Origin: Bizionia paragorgiae
Lineage (GTDB): Bacteria > Bacteroidota > Bacteroidia > Flavobacteriales > Flavobacteriaceae
Assembly (NCBI RefSeq): GCF_900107625.1
Contig: NZ_FNQK01000006.1
Location: 1 to 64,000, forward strand
Reading direction: 5' to 3'
DNA: 64,000 nt
Position numbers and translations under genes: made by a program. Numbering within the stretch: the stretch's first letter is position 1; each line of letters opens with the position of its first letter. Shown one piece after another: positions 16,604-25,607 of the stretch. The notes under the pieces were generated by a model. That model was given only the letters and a program-made list of their open reading frames with translations, was not told where the DNA came from and made no database searches.

Positions 16604-17820
16604 TCGTTGTTGGATTTAAATAGTTCTATTGAAGTGTTTAACTTTTGTATCAGTTCAACGCTCGTTTTATCTTGATTCGTAATCGTTTCTATTAAATTAA
16701 AAAGCGCTTGTGTATCTGCTAAGGTATTATTACTTCTTGCCGCCAAATTAGTAATAAATACAGTATTTATAGTATTCGTATTTAAGTGTAAATGGGTACG
16801 GATGTACTCTAAAAAATGCTGAATTTTATGCTTTGCAATAGCATTGTTTTGTCCGTTTTCGTAATACATATTCGCAATAGTACGTGTAAAGTCGACAGTT
16901 TGATTTTTTAAAGGTTCAATTACTGGTACCGCTCGTTGTTTGCGTTTTCCCTCAAAAACAACATAAAATAACACAGCAATTAACATGATGTAGTATGCCC
17001 ATTTCAAGTTTGTATTATTCAAAAAGACATGCATCGGGGAGAGGCTTACCTTTTTACCCGATTTATAATGATTATCAAAGTACAAGGGCTTTGATGTGTC
17101 TAAATAAGATAAAATTCCTGCCGTAAAATTTTGATTTGGTGTGTTTAAAATAAAATAATTCGTAAAGGCTTGCGGAAACAAACTCAGTATAATTGTGCCT
17201 TTCCCAAAATTGTGTTTGATGGTGTTTGGGTAATGCGTTTTATCACTGCTAAGAGTGTCTTCTGTGGCATTATCTATTAACGAAATTACTTGAGTAGTTT
17301 TGTTATTTAACTTATCAAAATAATGAACAAAACCAGCCTTGTCGAAGCTAAAAGTATCCAAGCTTTTATTTAGATCGCCGTGGTTTAAATACAGATCAAA
17401 GGAGTTGTTAATATTATTAAAGTTACTAATTATACTTTGTTCTAATCCTAGGGTGTCTAGAAGTTGAGTTCCAAACTGCGAGGAACCTACAAACAAAGTA
17501 TTTCCTTTAGCTGTCCATTCTAAAAGACTGTTTAGTTCTGCTTCATCAAAATTAACAACGTCATTTACAAAAAAATAAGTTCCTGAAATAGCCTCTTTTT
17601 TCAGATACTCATAAGGAGGAGTTTCGACATCTATAAAATGTTTTTTACTAACAATACGTTCTAATTGATCGTGAAAAACATAGGTCCCAAAAGGAATTTT
17701 ATGATGTTTGGTGTACGTAGGGAACCAATTTATTTCTTTAGGTTTTGAGTACTCTGCGACCACTAGTAAAAGTATTACCAATGCAGTTAAAGCGACGTAT
17801 ATTTTTCCTTTTCTATCCAA
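16585..17820 (-). CDS. DUF4350 domain membrane protein
   Basis: The 411-residue protein starts with a membrane helix (IYVALTALVILLLVVAEY), continues with a periplasmic DUF4350 domain that resembles glutamine-amidotransferase-like folds, has a second membrane helix (about 273-292, AYYIMLIAVLFYVVFEGKRK) and a cytoplasmic helical tail. It overlaps both neighbours (8 bases with DUF4129, 19 with MoxR). The start codon is TTG at 17820; no ATG is available nearby and an in-frame stop sits four codons upstream. Function unknown beyond partnership with MoxR/DUF58. Confidence 0.8.
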   Translation of the reverse strand: MDRKGKIYVALTALVILLLVVAEYSKPKEINWFPTYTKHHKIPFGTYVFHDQLERIVSKKHFIDVETPPYEYLKKEAISGTYFFVNDVVNFDEAELNSLLEWTAKGNTLFVGSSQFGTQLLDTLGLEQSIISNFNNINNSFDLYLNHGDLNKSLDTFSFDKAGFVHYFDKLNNKTTQVISLIDNATEDTLSSDKTHYPNTIKHNFGKGTIILSLFPQAFTNYFILNTPNQNFTAGILSYLDTSKPLYFDNHYKSGKKVSLSPMHVFLNNTNLKWAYYIMLIAVLFYVVFEGKRKQRAVPVIEPLKNQTVDFTRTIANMYYENGQNNAIAKHKIQHFLEYIRTHLHLNTNTINTVFITNLAARSNNTLADTQALFNLIETITNQDKTSVELIQKLNTSIELFKSNNEWKIKT

Positions 17821-18553
17821 TTTTATTTGAGCTTAGTTTACTTAATTGGTTAAAAGGTTTTTTTAGGCTTTCAAATTTAATGGCATCAACAGTAAATTCC
17901 CCGTACCAGACATAATCATAGATTTTGGTAGCTTGTTTAAAATTTGTTTGAAGGGTTTTATTTTCAATTTCATTTATGTAATCGGCATTGGTTTTATCTT
18001 GCTCCCATTTTATAACGTTGTGATCAGTTAATTCCTTTAGGGCTAAAAGATAATAATAACGAATAGCTAATCGGTAGTTATTTTGCTCAATAGCACGTGT
18101 TATTAAAGCATTAATGTCTTCATTTTTAATAATGTGCTCTTCATCTGTAAATTCAAATTCAGGTTTGTTTTGCTTGCCTTGTATTATGTTTCTCGCATTC
18201 ACCTTCAAGAAAAATTTTATTAATAGAAAAACCAGTATAGCTAGAATAATATAGGGGACGACTTGAAATATAAACTTAACGATTCCTGATGCAGCCACAT
18301 TACCGAAAAGGTATTCCATTACTTTGAAAAGTAGGTTCCTAAACCAGCGTTTTAGTTTAACAAACCAATTGTCGGATGTATCCACTTCGGTATAGTCAAA
18401 ATTTTTATCGTTTTTGTAAGTTTCTAAATCTGATTCTGTAATATTTTGTTGTTGAATAAAAGGCACCTCTTTGTCGTAGACAAGAGTATCTTGCTTAGCA
18501 AAAACTGAGGTGCTTAAACACAGGAAAAGAAAAAGGTACTTAATGTAGGGCAT
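17813..18553 (-). CDS. DUF4129 domain membrane protein
   Basis: The 246-residue protein has a signal peptide (MPYIKYLFLFLCLSTSVFA), one internal membrane helix (about 93-114) and a C-terminal cytoplasmic DUF4129 domain (YRLAIRYYYLLALKELTDH ... WYGEF). DUF4129 is found next to DUF58/MoxR and in some transglutaminase-type proteins. It sits 5 bases after the preceding membrane protein gene and overlaps the next by 8 bases. Confidence 0.8.
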   Translation of the reverse strand: MPYIKYLFLFLCLSTSVFAKQDTLVYDKEVPFIQQQNITESDLETYKNDKNFDYTEVDTSDNWFVKLKRWFRNLLFKVMEYLFGNVAASGIVKFIFQVVPYIILAILVFLLIKFFLKVNARNIIQGKQNKPEFEFTDEEHIIKNEDINALITRAIEQNNYRLAIRYYYLLALKELTDHNVIKWEQDKTNADYINEIENKTLQTNFKQATKIYDYVWYGEFTVDAIKFESLKKPFNQLSKLSSNKIG

Positions 18554-18558
18554 AAAGT

Positions 18559-19440
18559 TTATTCTGTTTTACCTAACGAATCTATGCGGTCGAAAGTACC
18601 AGAGAAGTTTTTCTTTTCGTTAATATTAAAGTAAATAAATACGACAGCGATTATGGAGATGAAATTCAAGAAATATTTAAGAGCATACGATAGTACATTA
18701 AGAATAATATAAACGGGGTCTTGAAATAAGCCAGCTTGGCCTGTAGGGTCTACCTCCCCTGAGAACACACCCATTTTAATGATGCCGTATATCATTGCAG
18801 GAACACTAAATATTGATCCGATAACGCTAACGATGATTCCTACAACAAAAATTGTTAAAAAGGACATCCACCATTCGTTTTTTATAAAATTAAAGCTGTT
18901 GCTAAAAGCGTCTGATACACTTTGATCTTTAAATACCATGAGAGAGAATGAAATACTTAAAGGGACAAATACATAGATTCCAGGAATCACACAGAGTAAA
19001 AAACCAAAAGTAACGGCTAGACCTACTATAACACCTAGGCCTACAAATTTCCAAAAGCTGTTTTTTACATTAGTTTTTACAATTTCGGTATTGACAACAC
19101 CTTTATTTTCTACATACGATTTAATATAGTAAAGTGCTGTAGAATGAGCTAATACATAAGCGATTATACCGGTTGTTATTAAAATAAGAAAAGTAGCTAG
19201 CATAGTAAGAATAGAGGTCGTACTACCATCAAAAAGCGCATTGTCGTCCACTAAATTGGTTAAACTTCCTACGCTATAAAAATAAAAGGCTAGAGCAGCA
19301 AACATAACTAGTAAATACGGTAGGACTACTTGAAGGATTAAACCAAAAAAAGGTTTAAACTCGTTTCTAATAAAATTAAACGTATCGGTAATTATTTGAC
19401 CTAAATCGCGTTGTGCTTTAAATTCAATGTATTGTTTCAT
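18559..19440 (-). CDS. Polytopic membrane protein of the MoxR cluster
   Basis: The 293-residue protein opens with a soluble segment (FKAQRDLGQIITDTFNFIRNE) and has about six membrane helices, with a conserved-looking FLLCVIPGIYVFVPL stretch typical of the glycerophosphodiester phosphodiesterase membrane-domain and DUF975-like superfamily. It lies one base from the SpoIIM stop and 5 bases from DUF4129, so it belongs to the operon. No function can be assigned. Confidence 0.7.
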   Translation of the reverse strand: MKQYIEFKAQRDLGQIITDTFNFIRNEFKPFFGLILQVVLPYLLVMFAALAFYFYSVGSLTNLVDDNALFDGSTTSILTMLATFLILITTGIIAYVLAHSTALYYIKSYVENKGVVNTEIVKTNVKNSFWKFVGLGVIVGLAVTFGFLLCVIPGIYVFVPLSISFSLMVFKDQSVSDAFSNSFNFIKNEWWMSFLTIFVVGIIVSVIGSIFSVPAMIYGIIKMGVFSGEVDPTGQAGLFQDPVYIILNVLSYALKYFLNFISIIAVVFIYFNINEKKNFSGTFDRIDSLGKTE

Positions 19441-19441
19441 A

Positions 19442-20422
19442 TTAAATGGGGTTATGGTAAGTTGGGGTTTTATGTTTATTGTGTAATTGAATAGGATAAA
19501 TAACGTAGTAAAATATTATAAGACCTAACGATGTGCTAATTATTAATATAGCAAGCCAATCGGGCATTTCTGTGTGTCGCGTAACAAATCCTTCTAAAAA
19601 GCCTGCAATTATAAAAAAGGGTATAGTACTCATTAATATTTTGAGACCATTTTTAACACCGCGTTTAAAAGATTCTAACCGCGTATAAGTTCCAGGAAAA
19701 AGCATGCCATTGCCGACAACTAATCCGGAGCAGGCGGCAACTATAATCACTGAAATTTCTATAGTACCATGAATCCATATCGTACGAGCCGATTCCCAAA
19801 GCAATCCTTGGTCGTAAAAGAAATACTGAAAGCTGCCAAGCATGATACCGTTTTGCATCATAATATAAAGCGAGCCTATACCTAACAAGATACCATATGC
19901 AAATGCAAATAAAGCTACCTTTATATTGTTTAGTGTTATCCCTAAGAACATATTAAACTCCCCTTGTTGCTTATACACTCCCATGGGGTCTCCTTTTTCA
20001 ATATTCTCCAAGGTCATATTTACATAACCATCTCCTAAAAAAGCGCGTACAAAATCCCCTTCGTTAGCCGCCGAAAAAGCGCCGACAATAACAAATAATG
20101 TAAACACTAGAAAAGCTATAAGTAATTCGCGGTGATGTTGCTTAAAAAGTAAAGGGCATTCTTTTGTGAAGAATGTTATCAACCTGTTTTTAGGTTCTTT
20201 TTTCGTCTTATAAATTTTTTGATGCGCTTTGGATGCCAATTCATTTAAGTACAAAACCGTATTACTGTTTGGGTAAAATGTTTTTGCATAACTCAGATGA
20301 TCGGTAACTTCAATATACAAATTAGAAAGCGCGTCGGGTTGAATAGATATATTATTTGATAGAACATTTTCAAATGTTAACCATTTATCCTTATTTTGCT
20401 TGACGAAAGCTGCTTCGCGCAT
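19442..20422 (-). CDS. Stage II sporulation protein M (SpoIIM) family membrane protein
   Basis: The 326-residue protein has a helical N-terminal region and about six membrane helices with the SpoIIM core (FLGITLNNIKVALFAFAYGI, then IWIHGTIEISVIIVAACSGL). In sporeformers SpoIIM acts with peptidoglycan hydrolases in engulfment; non-sporulating Bacteroidota carry it next to RDD, MoxR and DUF58 genes as here, with unknown role. It is the first gene of the operon; its ATG is only 34 bases from that of the divergent RDD gene. Confidence 0.85.
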   Translation of the reverse strand: MREAAFVKQNKDKWLTFENVLSNNISIQPDALSNLYIEVTDHLSYAKTFYPNSNTVLYLNELASKAHQKIYKTKKEPKNRLITFFTKECPLLFKQHHRELLIAFLVFTLFVIVGAFSAANEGDFVRAFLGDGYVNMTLENIEKGDPMGVYKQQGEFNMFLGITLNNIKVALFAFAYGILLGIGSLYIMMQNGIMLGSFQYFFYDQGLLWESARTIWIHGTIEISVIIVAACSGLVVGNGMLFPGTYTRLESFKRGVKNGLKILMSTIPFFIIAGFLEGFVTRHTEMPDWLAILIISTSLGLIIFYYVIYPIQLHNKHKTPTYHNPI

Positions 20423-20456
20423 GATTAGAAGTATTTGCTATCAAAGAAAAGAAAAT

Positions 20457-21173
20457 ATGAAGGAATTTCAAATAGAAACAGCTCAAAATGTAGCCATCAG
20501 CCAAAACGCAGCTCCCGTGCTCGATCGTATGCTCGGATACATTATAGATAGTTGTGTTATATTTTTTTACGGTTTTGCTGCGTTCTTGTTATTAATAGCT
20601 TTAGATCTTGATATGAGAGATGCTTGGGCTATTTATTTGTTAGTTTCCCTTCCAGCTTTTTTATATTATGTTTTATTAGAAACCTTTTGGGACGGGTTAA
20701 CCGTAGGGAAACATGTTTTAAAAACACGTGTGGTTAAACTAGATGGCTCTAAGCCCGGATTCGCTAATTATTTCGTGCGCTGGATTCTAAGGGTGGTCGA
20801 TGTTGTTTTAACTAGTGGAGCTTTAGCAGTGGTAATTATTTTGATAAAAGGTAATGGTCAGCGGCTAGGGGATATCGCAGCTGGAACCACTGTGATTTCT
20901 GAGAAACGAAGAATAAATATTAACGATACCATTTTAAAAGAGTTGCCAATAGATTATAAACCAAAATACCCTCAAGTGACCTTGTTTTCAGATTCTGAAA
21001 TGCAAATCATTAAAAACGTGTATGACCAAGCCCTGAAAAAAAAGCAACATAATGTTATTAATAAATTGTATGAAAGGCTGATAGCAGTTATGAAACTTGA
21101 GCCTAATGAACAACCTATAGATTTTATAAACACAGTAATTAAAGATTATAATTACTATACTCAAAACACATAA
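20457..21173 (+). CDS. RDD family membrane protein
   Basis: The 238-residue protein has the RDD signature (VLDRMLGYIIDSCVIFF), the KTRVVKLDG and RWILRVVD segments and the closing GQRLGDIAAGTTVI, with three to four membrane helices and a soluble helical tail. ATG 20457 (MKEFQIETAQ) is chosen; the in-frame ATG at 20400 would overlap the divergent SpoIIM coding region. The stop overlaps the next start as TAATG. RDD proteins are of uncertain function; some are linked to Na+/H+ antiport. Confidence 0.85.
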   Translation: MKEFQIETAQNVAISQNAAPVLDRMLGYIIDSCVIFFYGFAAFLLLIALDLDMRDAWAIYLLVSLPAFLYYVLLETFWDGLTVGKHVLKTRVVKLDGSKPGFANYFVRWILRVVDVVLTSGALAVVIILIKGNGQRLGDIAAGTTVISEKRRININDTILKELPIDYKPKYPQVTLFSDSEMQIIKNVYDQALKKKQHNVINKLYERLIAVMKLEPNEQPIDFINTVIKDYNYYTQNT

Positions 21174-21778
21174 TGTTTTACATTTTAGATATAATAGGGA
21201 CTATCGCATTTTCAATTTCGGGAGTTTTGGTAGCGTTAAATAAAAGGATGGATCCGTTTGGGATTTTTATTATCGCTTTTGTCACCGCTGTTGGTGGGGG
21301 AACTTTAAGAGATATTCTTTTAAATGAAACGCCAGTTATTTGGATGCGGGATATGACATTTATTTATGTGGTAGCTATAACTGCGACCATCACAATATTA
21401 ATCCGAAATAAAATTGATTATTTGCGAACTTCCTTGTTTCTCTTCGATACCATTGGTATCGGACTGTATACTGTAGTGGGGGTGGAAAAAGGAATTAATG
21501 CGGGATTACATCCACTTATTTGTATTTCTTTAGGGACTATTTCTGCCTGTTTTGGTGGTGTGATTCGCGATATATTATGTAACGAAATACCTATTATCTT
21601 TAGAAAAGAAATTTATGCAACAGCGTGTATTTTAGGGGGTATAGCTTACTTTTTAATGAGTAAACTACCCATTGAAGAAGATGTGGTTTTTATTGTAGCC
21701 GGCTGTGTGGTGATTTCTGTGCGATTATTAGCAGTAAAGTTTAAAATTAGTTTGCCTAATATTTACGGAAAAGCATAG
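21173..21778 (+). CDS. Trimeric intracellular cation channel (TRIC)/YicG family protein
   Basis: The 201-residue protein is a tandem duplication of a three-helix unit, each half with the glycine-rich kinked helix: VTAVGGGTLRDILL in the first and ISACFGGVIRDILC in the second. This is the UPF0126/TRIC family, trimeric K+-permeable channels. It is translationally coupled to the RDD gene through a TAATG overlap. A terminator shared with the M3 peptidase gene follows. Confidence 0.88.
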   Translation: MFYILDIIGTIAFSISGVLVALNKRMDPFGIFIIAFVTAVGGGTLRDILLNETPVIWMRDMTFIYVVAITATITILIRNKIDYLRTSLFLFDTIGIGLYTVVGVEKGINAGLHPLICISLGTISACFGGVIRDILCNEIPIIFRKEIYATACILGGIAYFLMSKLPIEEDVVFIVAGCVVISVRLLAVKFKISLPNIYGKA

Positions 21779-21874
21779 CGCCTAAGTTTTCTTCGGAAGT
21801 CCTAGGCATTCCATTCAGAGTTATAAATTAGTTAGTGGGCTGCTGTCTTTAAAAGCAGCTTGAGAAAACCAATA

Positions 21875-21912
21875 AAAAAGCCCTGCAGAATAACTAATTC
21901 TGCAGGGCTTTA
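21875..21912. terminator. Bidirectional terminator between the TRIC and M3 peptidase genes
   Basis: AAAGCCCTGCAGAAT pairs with ATTCTGCAGGGCTTT across a five-base loop. Confidence 0.85.
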
Positions 21913-21939
21913 GTGTCTATTATTTAGTCTTTAAATATA

Positions 21940-24102
21940 TTACTCTTCCGTTGAAACAGGGAATCCGCGGTCTCGCATTAATGCTTCAATTTTAGCATCT
22001 CTCCCTCTAAATTTTCTATAGGCTTCAGCAGGATCCATAGCATTTCTTGGTGCGAATAAATATTTCACTAGCTTATTCGAAAGGGCTTTGTCATAAAATC
22101 CTCCTGGAGCATTTTTAAAGGCTTTTGCAGCATCACTTGTTAATACATCTGCCCACATATAACCGTAATAGGCCGTAGCATAGCCTTCACCAGAAAACAC
22201 ATGACCAAAATGAGGTGTTCTGTGACGCATAGGTAATTGCTTAGGCATGTTTAATTCGGCTAAAGTTTTACGTTCAAAACTATCCACATCTATAGTTTCT
22301 GGATCGGCTAAGTGTAATTTCATATCCATTAAAGCAGAAGCTAAATATTCGGTAGTCGCAAATCCTTGATTAAAGGTTGAGGCTTTCTTTATTTTTTCGA
22401 CTAACTCCTTTGGAATAGATTCTCCAGTTTCGTTATGTACTAAAAAAGTGTTGATCACTTCGTCTGTAGATAACCAGCGTTCTAATAATTGCGATTGGAA
22501 CTCGGTATAATCTCTAACGCCACCATTTAATGTTGGATAAGCAACAGTACTAGAGAAAAAGTGTAGGGCATGACCAAATTCATGGAAAAAAGTTTCTGCA
22601 TCATCCCATGAAACAAGAACAGCTTCTCCAGGTGCCGGTTTAACAAAGTTAGAATTGTTAGAGGCTAGAACCGTTTCTGGTCCGTCAAAAGTAGTGTGAC
22701 TTCTATAGGTCGTTGCCCAAGCACCAGAACGTTTTCCAGATCTTGCAAACGGATCGAGATACCATAACCCTATGTGTTTTCCATTAGACTTATCGGTAAC
22801 CTCCCAAACTTTCACATCCTCATGAAATACAGGTACAGTACCGTCTTCCACAGGTTTGAAATCGTAATTAAACAAACGCCCTGCAACATAAAACAACGCT
22901 TCGGTAAGTTTGTCTAATTGTAAATATTGTTTGACTTCGTCACTATTTAAATCATATTTTTCCTGACGTACTTTTTCGGCATAGTAGCGGTAATCCCATG
23001 GCTCTATAATAATATCATCGTTCATTCTCTTCGCAATGGCTTGCATGTCTATTACCTCTTCGGAAACTCTAGCAATAGAAGCCGGCCAAACCGCCATCAT
23101 TAATTCCATAGCGTTTTCAGGAGTTTTAGCCATTCGATCTTGTAAACGCCATTGTGCGTAATTGTCGTAACCTAAGAGTTCTACGCGTTCTCTACGAAGT
23201 TTTAAAATCTGAGCAATCATAGCGTTGTTATCGTAAGCATCGCCATTATCTCCTCGAGAGTAATAATTATCCCAAACTTTTTCTCTTAATTTTCTTTCGG
23301 TAGAATACGTTAAAAACGGATCGACAGACGATCGTGTGTTGGTAATCGCATATTTTTCTGGCTCACCGTTGTCCTTAGCAATTTTTGCTGCCGATTTAAT
23401 AAAGGCTTGTGATAAACCACCCAGTTGGTCTTTCTCCAAATAGGTAATATAATTTTCTTCGTCGTGTAATACATTATTAGCGAAATCGGTATAAAGAGAA
23501 GAGAGCTCTTTGTTTATTTCAGCATAACGCTTCTTTTTAGCATCATCCAATTCAGCACCGTTCATTTCAAAACGCTTATAGATTAGTTCTAAAACCCGTT
23601 GTTTTTCAGAGTCTAAAGGTGTTTTTTGGGCGTTTTTATAAACTGTTTTTATACGCTGAAATAAGGCCGTGTTTTGGTTGATTTTAGAGGAGTATTCCGA
23701 TAATTTCGGAGCTAGTTCACTCTGAACGTCTCTAAACTCTGGAGAGCTCATATTGCTACTAAAAATACCATAATAGGCAAATACACGGTTTAATTCTTTA
23801 CCGGCGCGCTCAAAGGCTTCAATAGTGTTTTCAAAAGTAGGAGCTTCAGGATTGTTTGCAATGGCTTCAATATCTTTTAAGCCCAAAGTCATTCCTGTTT
23901 CCATGGCTTCTTTAACAGCTGACACCTTCATTTTATCGAATGCAGGTACGCCATTATATGGTCCAGTCCATTCTTGTAATAACAAATTAGTACTCATAGC
24001 TTCATTATTTAAATGAGGTGTCTCGGTTTCTGACTGATTGTCTTTACAACTCGTTGTAGAAATTAAAAGACTACAAATAATCGCTTTTACGTATGGTTTC
24101 AT
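21940..24102 (-). CDS. dcp: M3 family metallopeptidase (peptidyl-dipeptidase Dcp type), lipoprotein
   Basis: The 720-residue protein has a lipoprotein signal (SLLISTTSC, Cys about 19) and the thermolysin-like zinc motif HEFGH (His507, Glu508, His511) in the long helical M3 fold, followed by YTEFQSQLLERW, which carries the third ligand. M3 enzymes of this length act as dipeptidyl carboxypeptidases or oligopeptidases. The lipobox places it in the periplasm or at the outer membrane, so it would trim imported peptides. It ends at a shared terminator. Confidence 0.9.
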   Translation of the reverse strand: MKPYVKAIICSLLISTTSCKDNQSETETPHLNNEAMSTNLLLQEWTGPYNGVPAFDKMKVSAVKEAMETGMTLGLKDIEAIANNPEAPTFENTIEAFERAGKELNRVFAYYGIFSSNMSSPEFRDVQSELAPKLSEYSSKINQNTALFQRIKTVYKNAQKTPLDSEKQRVLELIYKRFEMNGAELDDAKKKRYAEINKELSSLYTDFANNVLHDEENYITYLEKDQLGGLSQAFIKSAAKIAKDNGEPEKYAITNTRSSVDPFLTYSTERKLREKVWDNYYSRGDNGDAYDNNAMIAQILKLRRERVELLGYDNYAQWRLQDRMAKTPENAMELMMAVWPASIARVSEEVIDMQAIAKRMNDDIIIEPWDYRYYAEKVRQEKYDLNSDEVKQYLQLDKLTEALFYVAGRLFNYDFKPVEDGTVPVFHEDVKVWEVTDKSNGKHIGLWYLDPFARSGKRSGAWATTYRSHTTFDGPETVLASNNSNFVKPAPGEAVLVSWDDAETFFHEFGHALHFFSSTVAYPTLNGGVRDYTEFQSQLLERWLSTDEVINTFLVHNETGESIPKELVEKIKKASTFNQGFATTEYLASALMDMKLHLADPETIDVDSFERKTLAELNMPKQLPMRHRTPHFGHVFSGEGYATAYYGYMWADVLTSDAAKAFKNAPGGFYDKALSNKLVKYLFAPRNAMDPAEAYRKFRGRDAKIEALMRDRGFPVSTEE

Positions 24103-24160
24103 AGTGTTTAAATGGGAATTAAATTAAGTGAGTGAATATAAGAAATATGCCTTTTCAAAC

Positions 24161-24871
24161 CTATTTTAAAACGACTACTTTATTTATGTATACATTGCGA
24201 AGCGGCCAATCGCCACCATCGGTTTCTACCTCGGCAATTTTATCTACAACATCCATTCCTTTGATTACTTTTCCGAAAATGGTGTACAGGCCGTCTAGGT
24301 GGTGTTGATTGGTTTGAGTGATGAAAAACTCGTAAGGAGATGCTAGTTTGTAGGCGTCTTCAATTTCACTACTCGGAATAGATATGACACCGCGATAGTG
24401 TTTATGATCATGTCGCGTGTCGGGAGGTAATAAATAACGCCCTATACGTCCTCGTTTTTTTAAGACCTCCTTGTCGTCTGAACTCCCTCCTTGAATAACA
24501 AAGTTTTTTACCACACGGTGAAATTGTGTGCCATCAAATACTTTATTCTTCGTTAAAAAAATAAAGTTAGCACGATGGTATTCTGTGTTTTCAAACAACT
24601 CAATATCTATAGTCCCAAAATCGGTAAATAATCTCACTTTAGTTTCTGGATTTTCTTTCTCATATTCTGAAAAAAAAGCCATGGCATTAGTATCGTTAAG
24701 CGGTAAGTATTTTTCTTCTAAAGTTAAAATACTGTCCTGTTTTACTTTAGGGGGTTCTGTTACACTAGTGTCTGTTTTTGTAATGGTATTGGTGGTTTTT
24801 TTTGGTTTAGTTTTTTTATCTTCACAGTTAAAGACTAAAAGAGTAAAAAATAGAAATAAGAAAAATCTCAT
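24161..24871 (-). CDS. Cyclophilin-type peptidyl-prolyl isomerase, lipoprotein
   Basis: The 236-residue protein has a lipoprotein signal (LFFTLLVFNC, Cys16), a lysine/threonine-rich linker and a cyclophilin domain (about 78-236) with NFIFLTKNKVFDGTQFHRVV and FVIQGGSSDD, then FFITQTNQHHLDGLYTIFGKV. It should be a membrane-anchored folding catalyst. The bacterial short-loop form lacks the tryptophan that binds cyclosporin in human enzymes. It is 58 bases upstream of the M3 peptidase gene on the same strand and may share its transcript. Confidence 0.88.
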   Translation of the reverse strand: MRFFLFLFFTLLVFNCEDKKTKPKKTTNTITKTDTSVTEPPKVKQDSILTLEEKYLPLNDTNAMAFFSEYEKENPETKVRLFTDFGTIDIELFENTEYHRANFIFLTKNKVFDGTQFHRVVKNFVIQGGSSDDKEVLKKRGRIGRYLLPPDTRHDHKHYRGVISIPSSEIEDAYKLASPYEFFITQTNQHHLDGLYTIFGKVIKGMDVVDKIAEVETDGGDWPLRNVYINKVVVLK

Positions 24872-24919
24872 GTATTGAGGTGTTTTTGAATTTTAATGCC
24901 AAAAAAAGGCTCGTGTGAT

Positions 24920-25561
24920 ATGAATTTTAATGAATTTTTAAAACTAAGCGTAAAAATAGAAAATTTACCAGTTCCAGCCGAAACATCACAGTTTAAAATG
25001 TCTCCTCCGTATCGTCAAGAGCTTATCAATAAACAAAAAGAATTGATAAAGAAGGCGAAGAAATCGGCTGTTATGGCCCTTTTTTATCCCAATGCTGATT
25101 ATGAAACGGAATTTGTATTAATACTTCGAAAATCATACAAAGGCGTGCACTCGGCACAAGTGGGGTTTCCAGGAGGTAAATTGGAAGCTAATGAAACTGA
25201 TAAGCAGGCGGCGTTAAGAGAAACAGAAGAGGAGATTGGTGTCTCTAAAAACCGTATTAAAGTGGTTAAAGAAATGACCTCTTTGTATATACCGCCAAGT
25301 AATTTTCACGTAAAACCCTTTATAGGTATTGTAGAGGAGACCCCTAAATTTATAAAACAGGATAGAGAAGTAGAGGCTATTTTAACTGTTAAACTCGCCG
25401 ATTTTTTTAATGAGGAAAATGTAGTAACTAAGCAGGTGTCAACTTCTTACAATGTAAAAGTTGCAGTGCCCGCTTATAAGTTAAATGATTTTTTGGTTTG
25501 GGGAGCGACCGCTATGATGCTTAGTGAGGTAAAAGACTTGTTAAAGACTGCTATTAAATAG
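24920..25561 (+). CDS. NUDIX hydrolase, CoA pyrophosphatase type
   Basis: The 213-residue protein has a full NUDIX box, GGKLEANETDKQAALRETEE followed by EIG, and upstream LRKSYKGVHSAQVGFPGG, which is the NuCoA pattern (UPF0035) for enzymes splitting CoA into adenosine 3',5'-bisphosphate and phosphopantetheine. ATG 24920 (MNFNEFLKL) is preferred over 24896 because it fits the family start. Cytoplasmic. It precedes an acyltransferase gene by 46 bases, but that gene has its own promoter box. Confidence 0.85.
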   Translation: MNFNEFLKLSVKIENLPVPAETSQFKMSPPYRQELINKQKELIKKAKKSAVMALFYPNADYETEFVLILRKSYKGVHSAQVGFPGGKLEANETDKQAALRETEEEIGVSKNRIKVVKEMTSLYIPPSNFHVKPFIGIVEETPKFIKQDREVEAILTVKLADFFNEENVVTKQVSTSYNVKVAVPAYKLNDFLVWGATAMMLSEVKDLLKTAIK

Positions 25562-25572
25562 CCTTGATTTTT

Positions 25573-25580
25573 TACCTTTG
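25573..25580 (+). promoter_or_regulatory. -7 box of the acyltransferase gene
   Basis: TACCTTTG is an exact TAnnTTTG match 27 bases before ATG 25608. Confidence 0.55.
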
Positions 25581-25607
25581 CTTTTATAATAACAACTTAA
25601 TATAACT

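Noticed and set aside
19442-20422. Sporulation locus
   Set aside because: SpoIIM-family proteins occur widely in non-sporulating Bacteroidota next to MoxR and RDD genes; no other sporulation gene is present.
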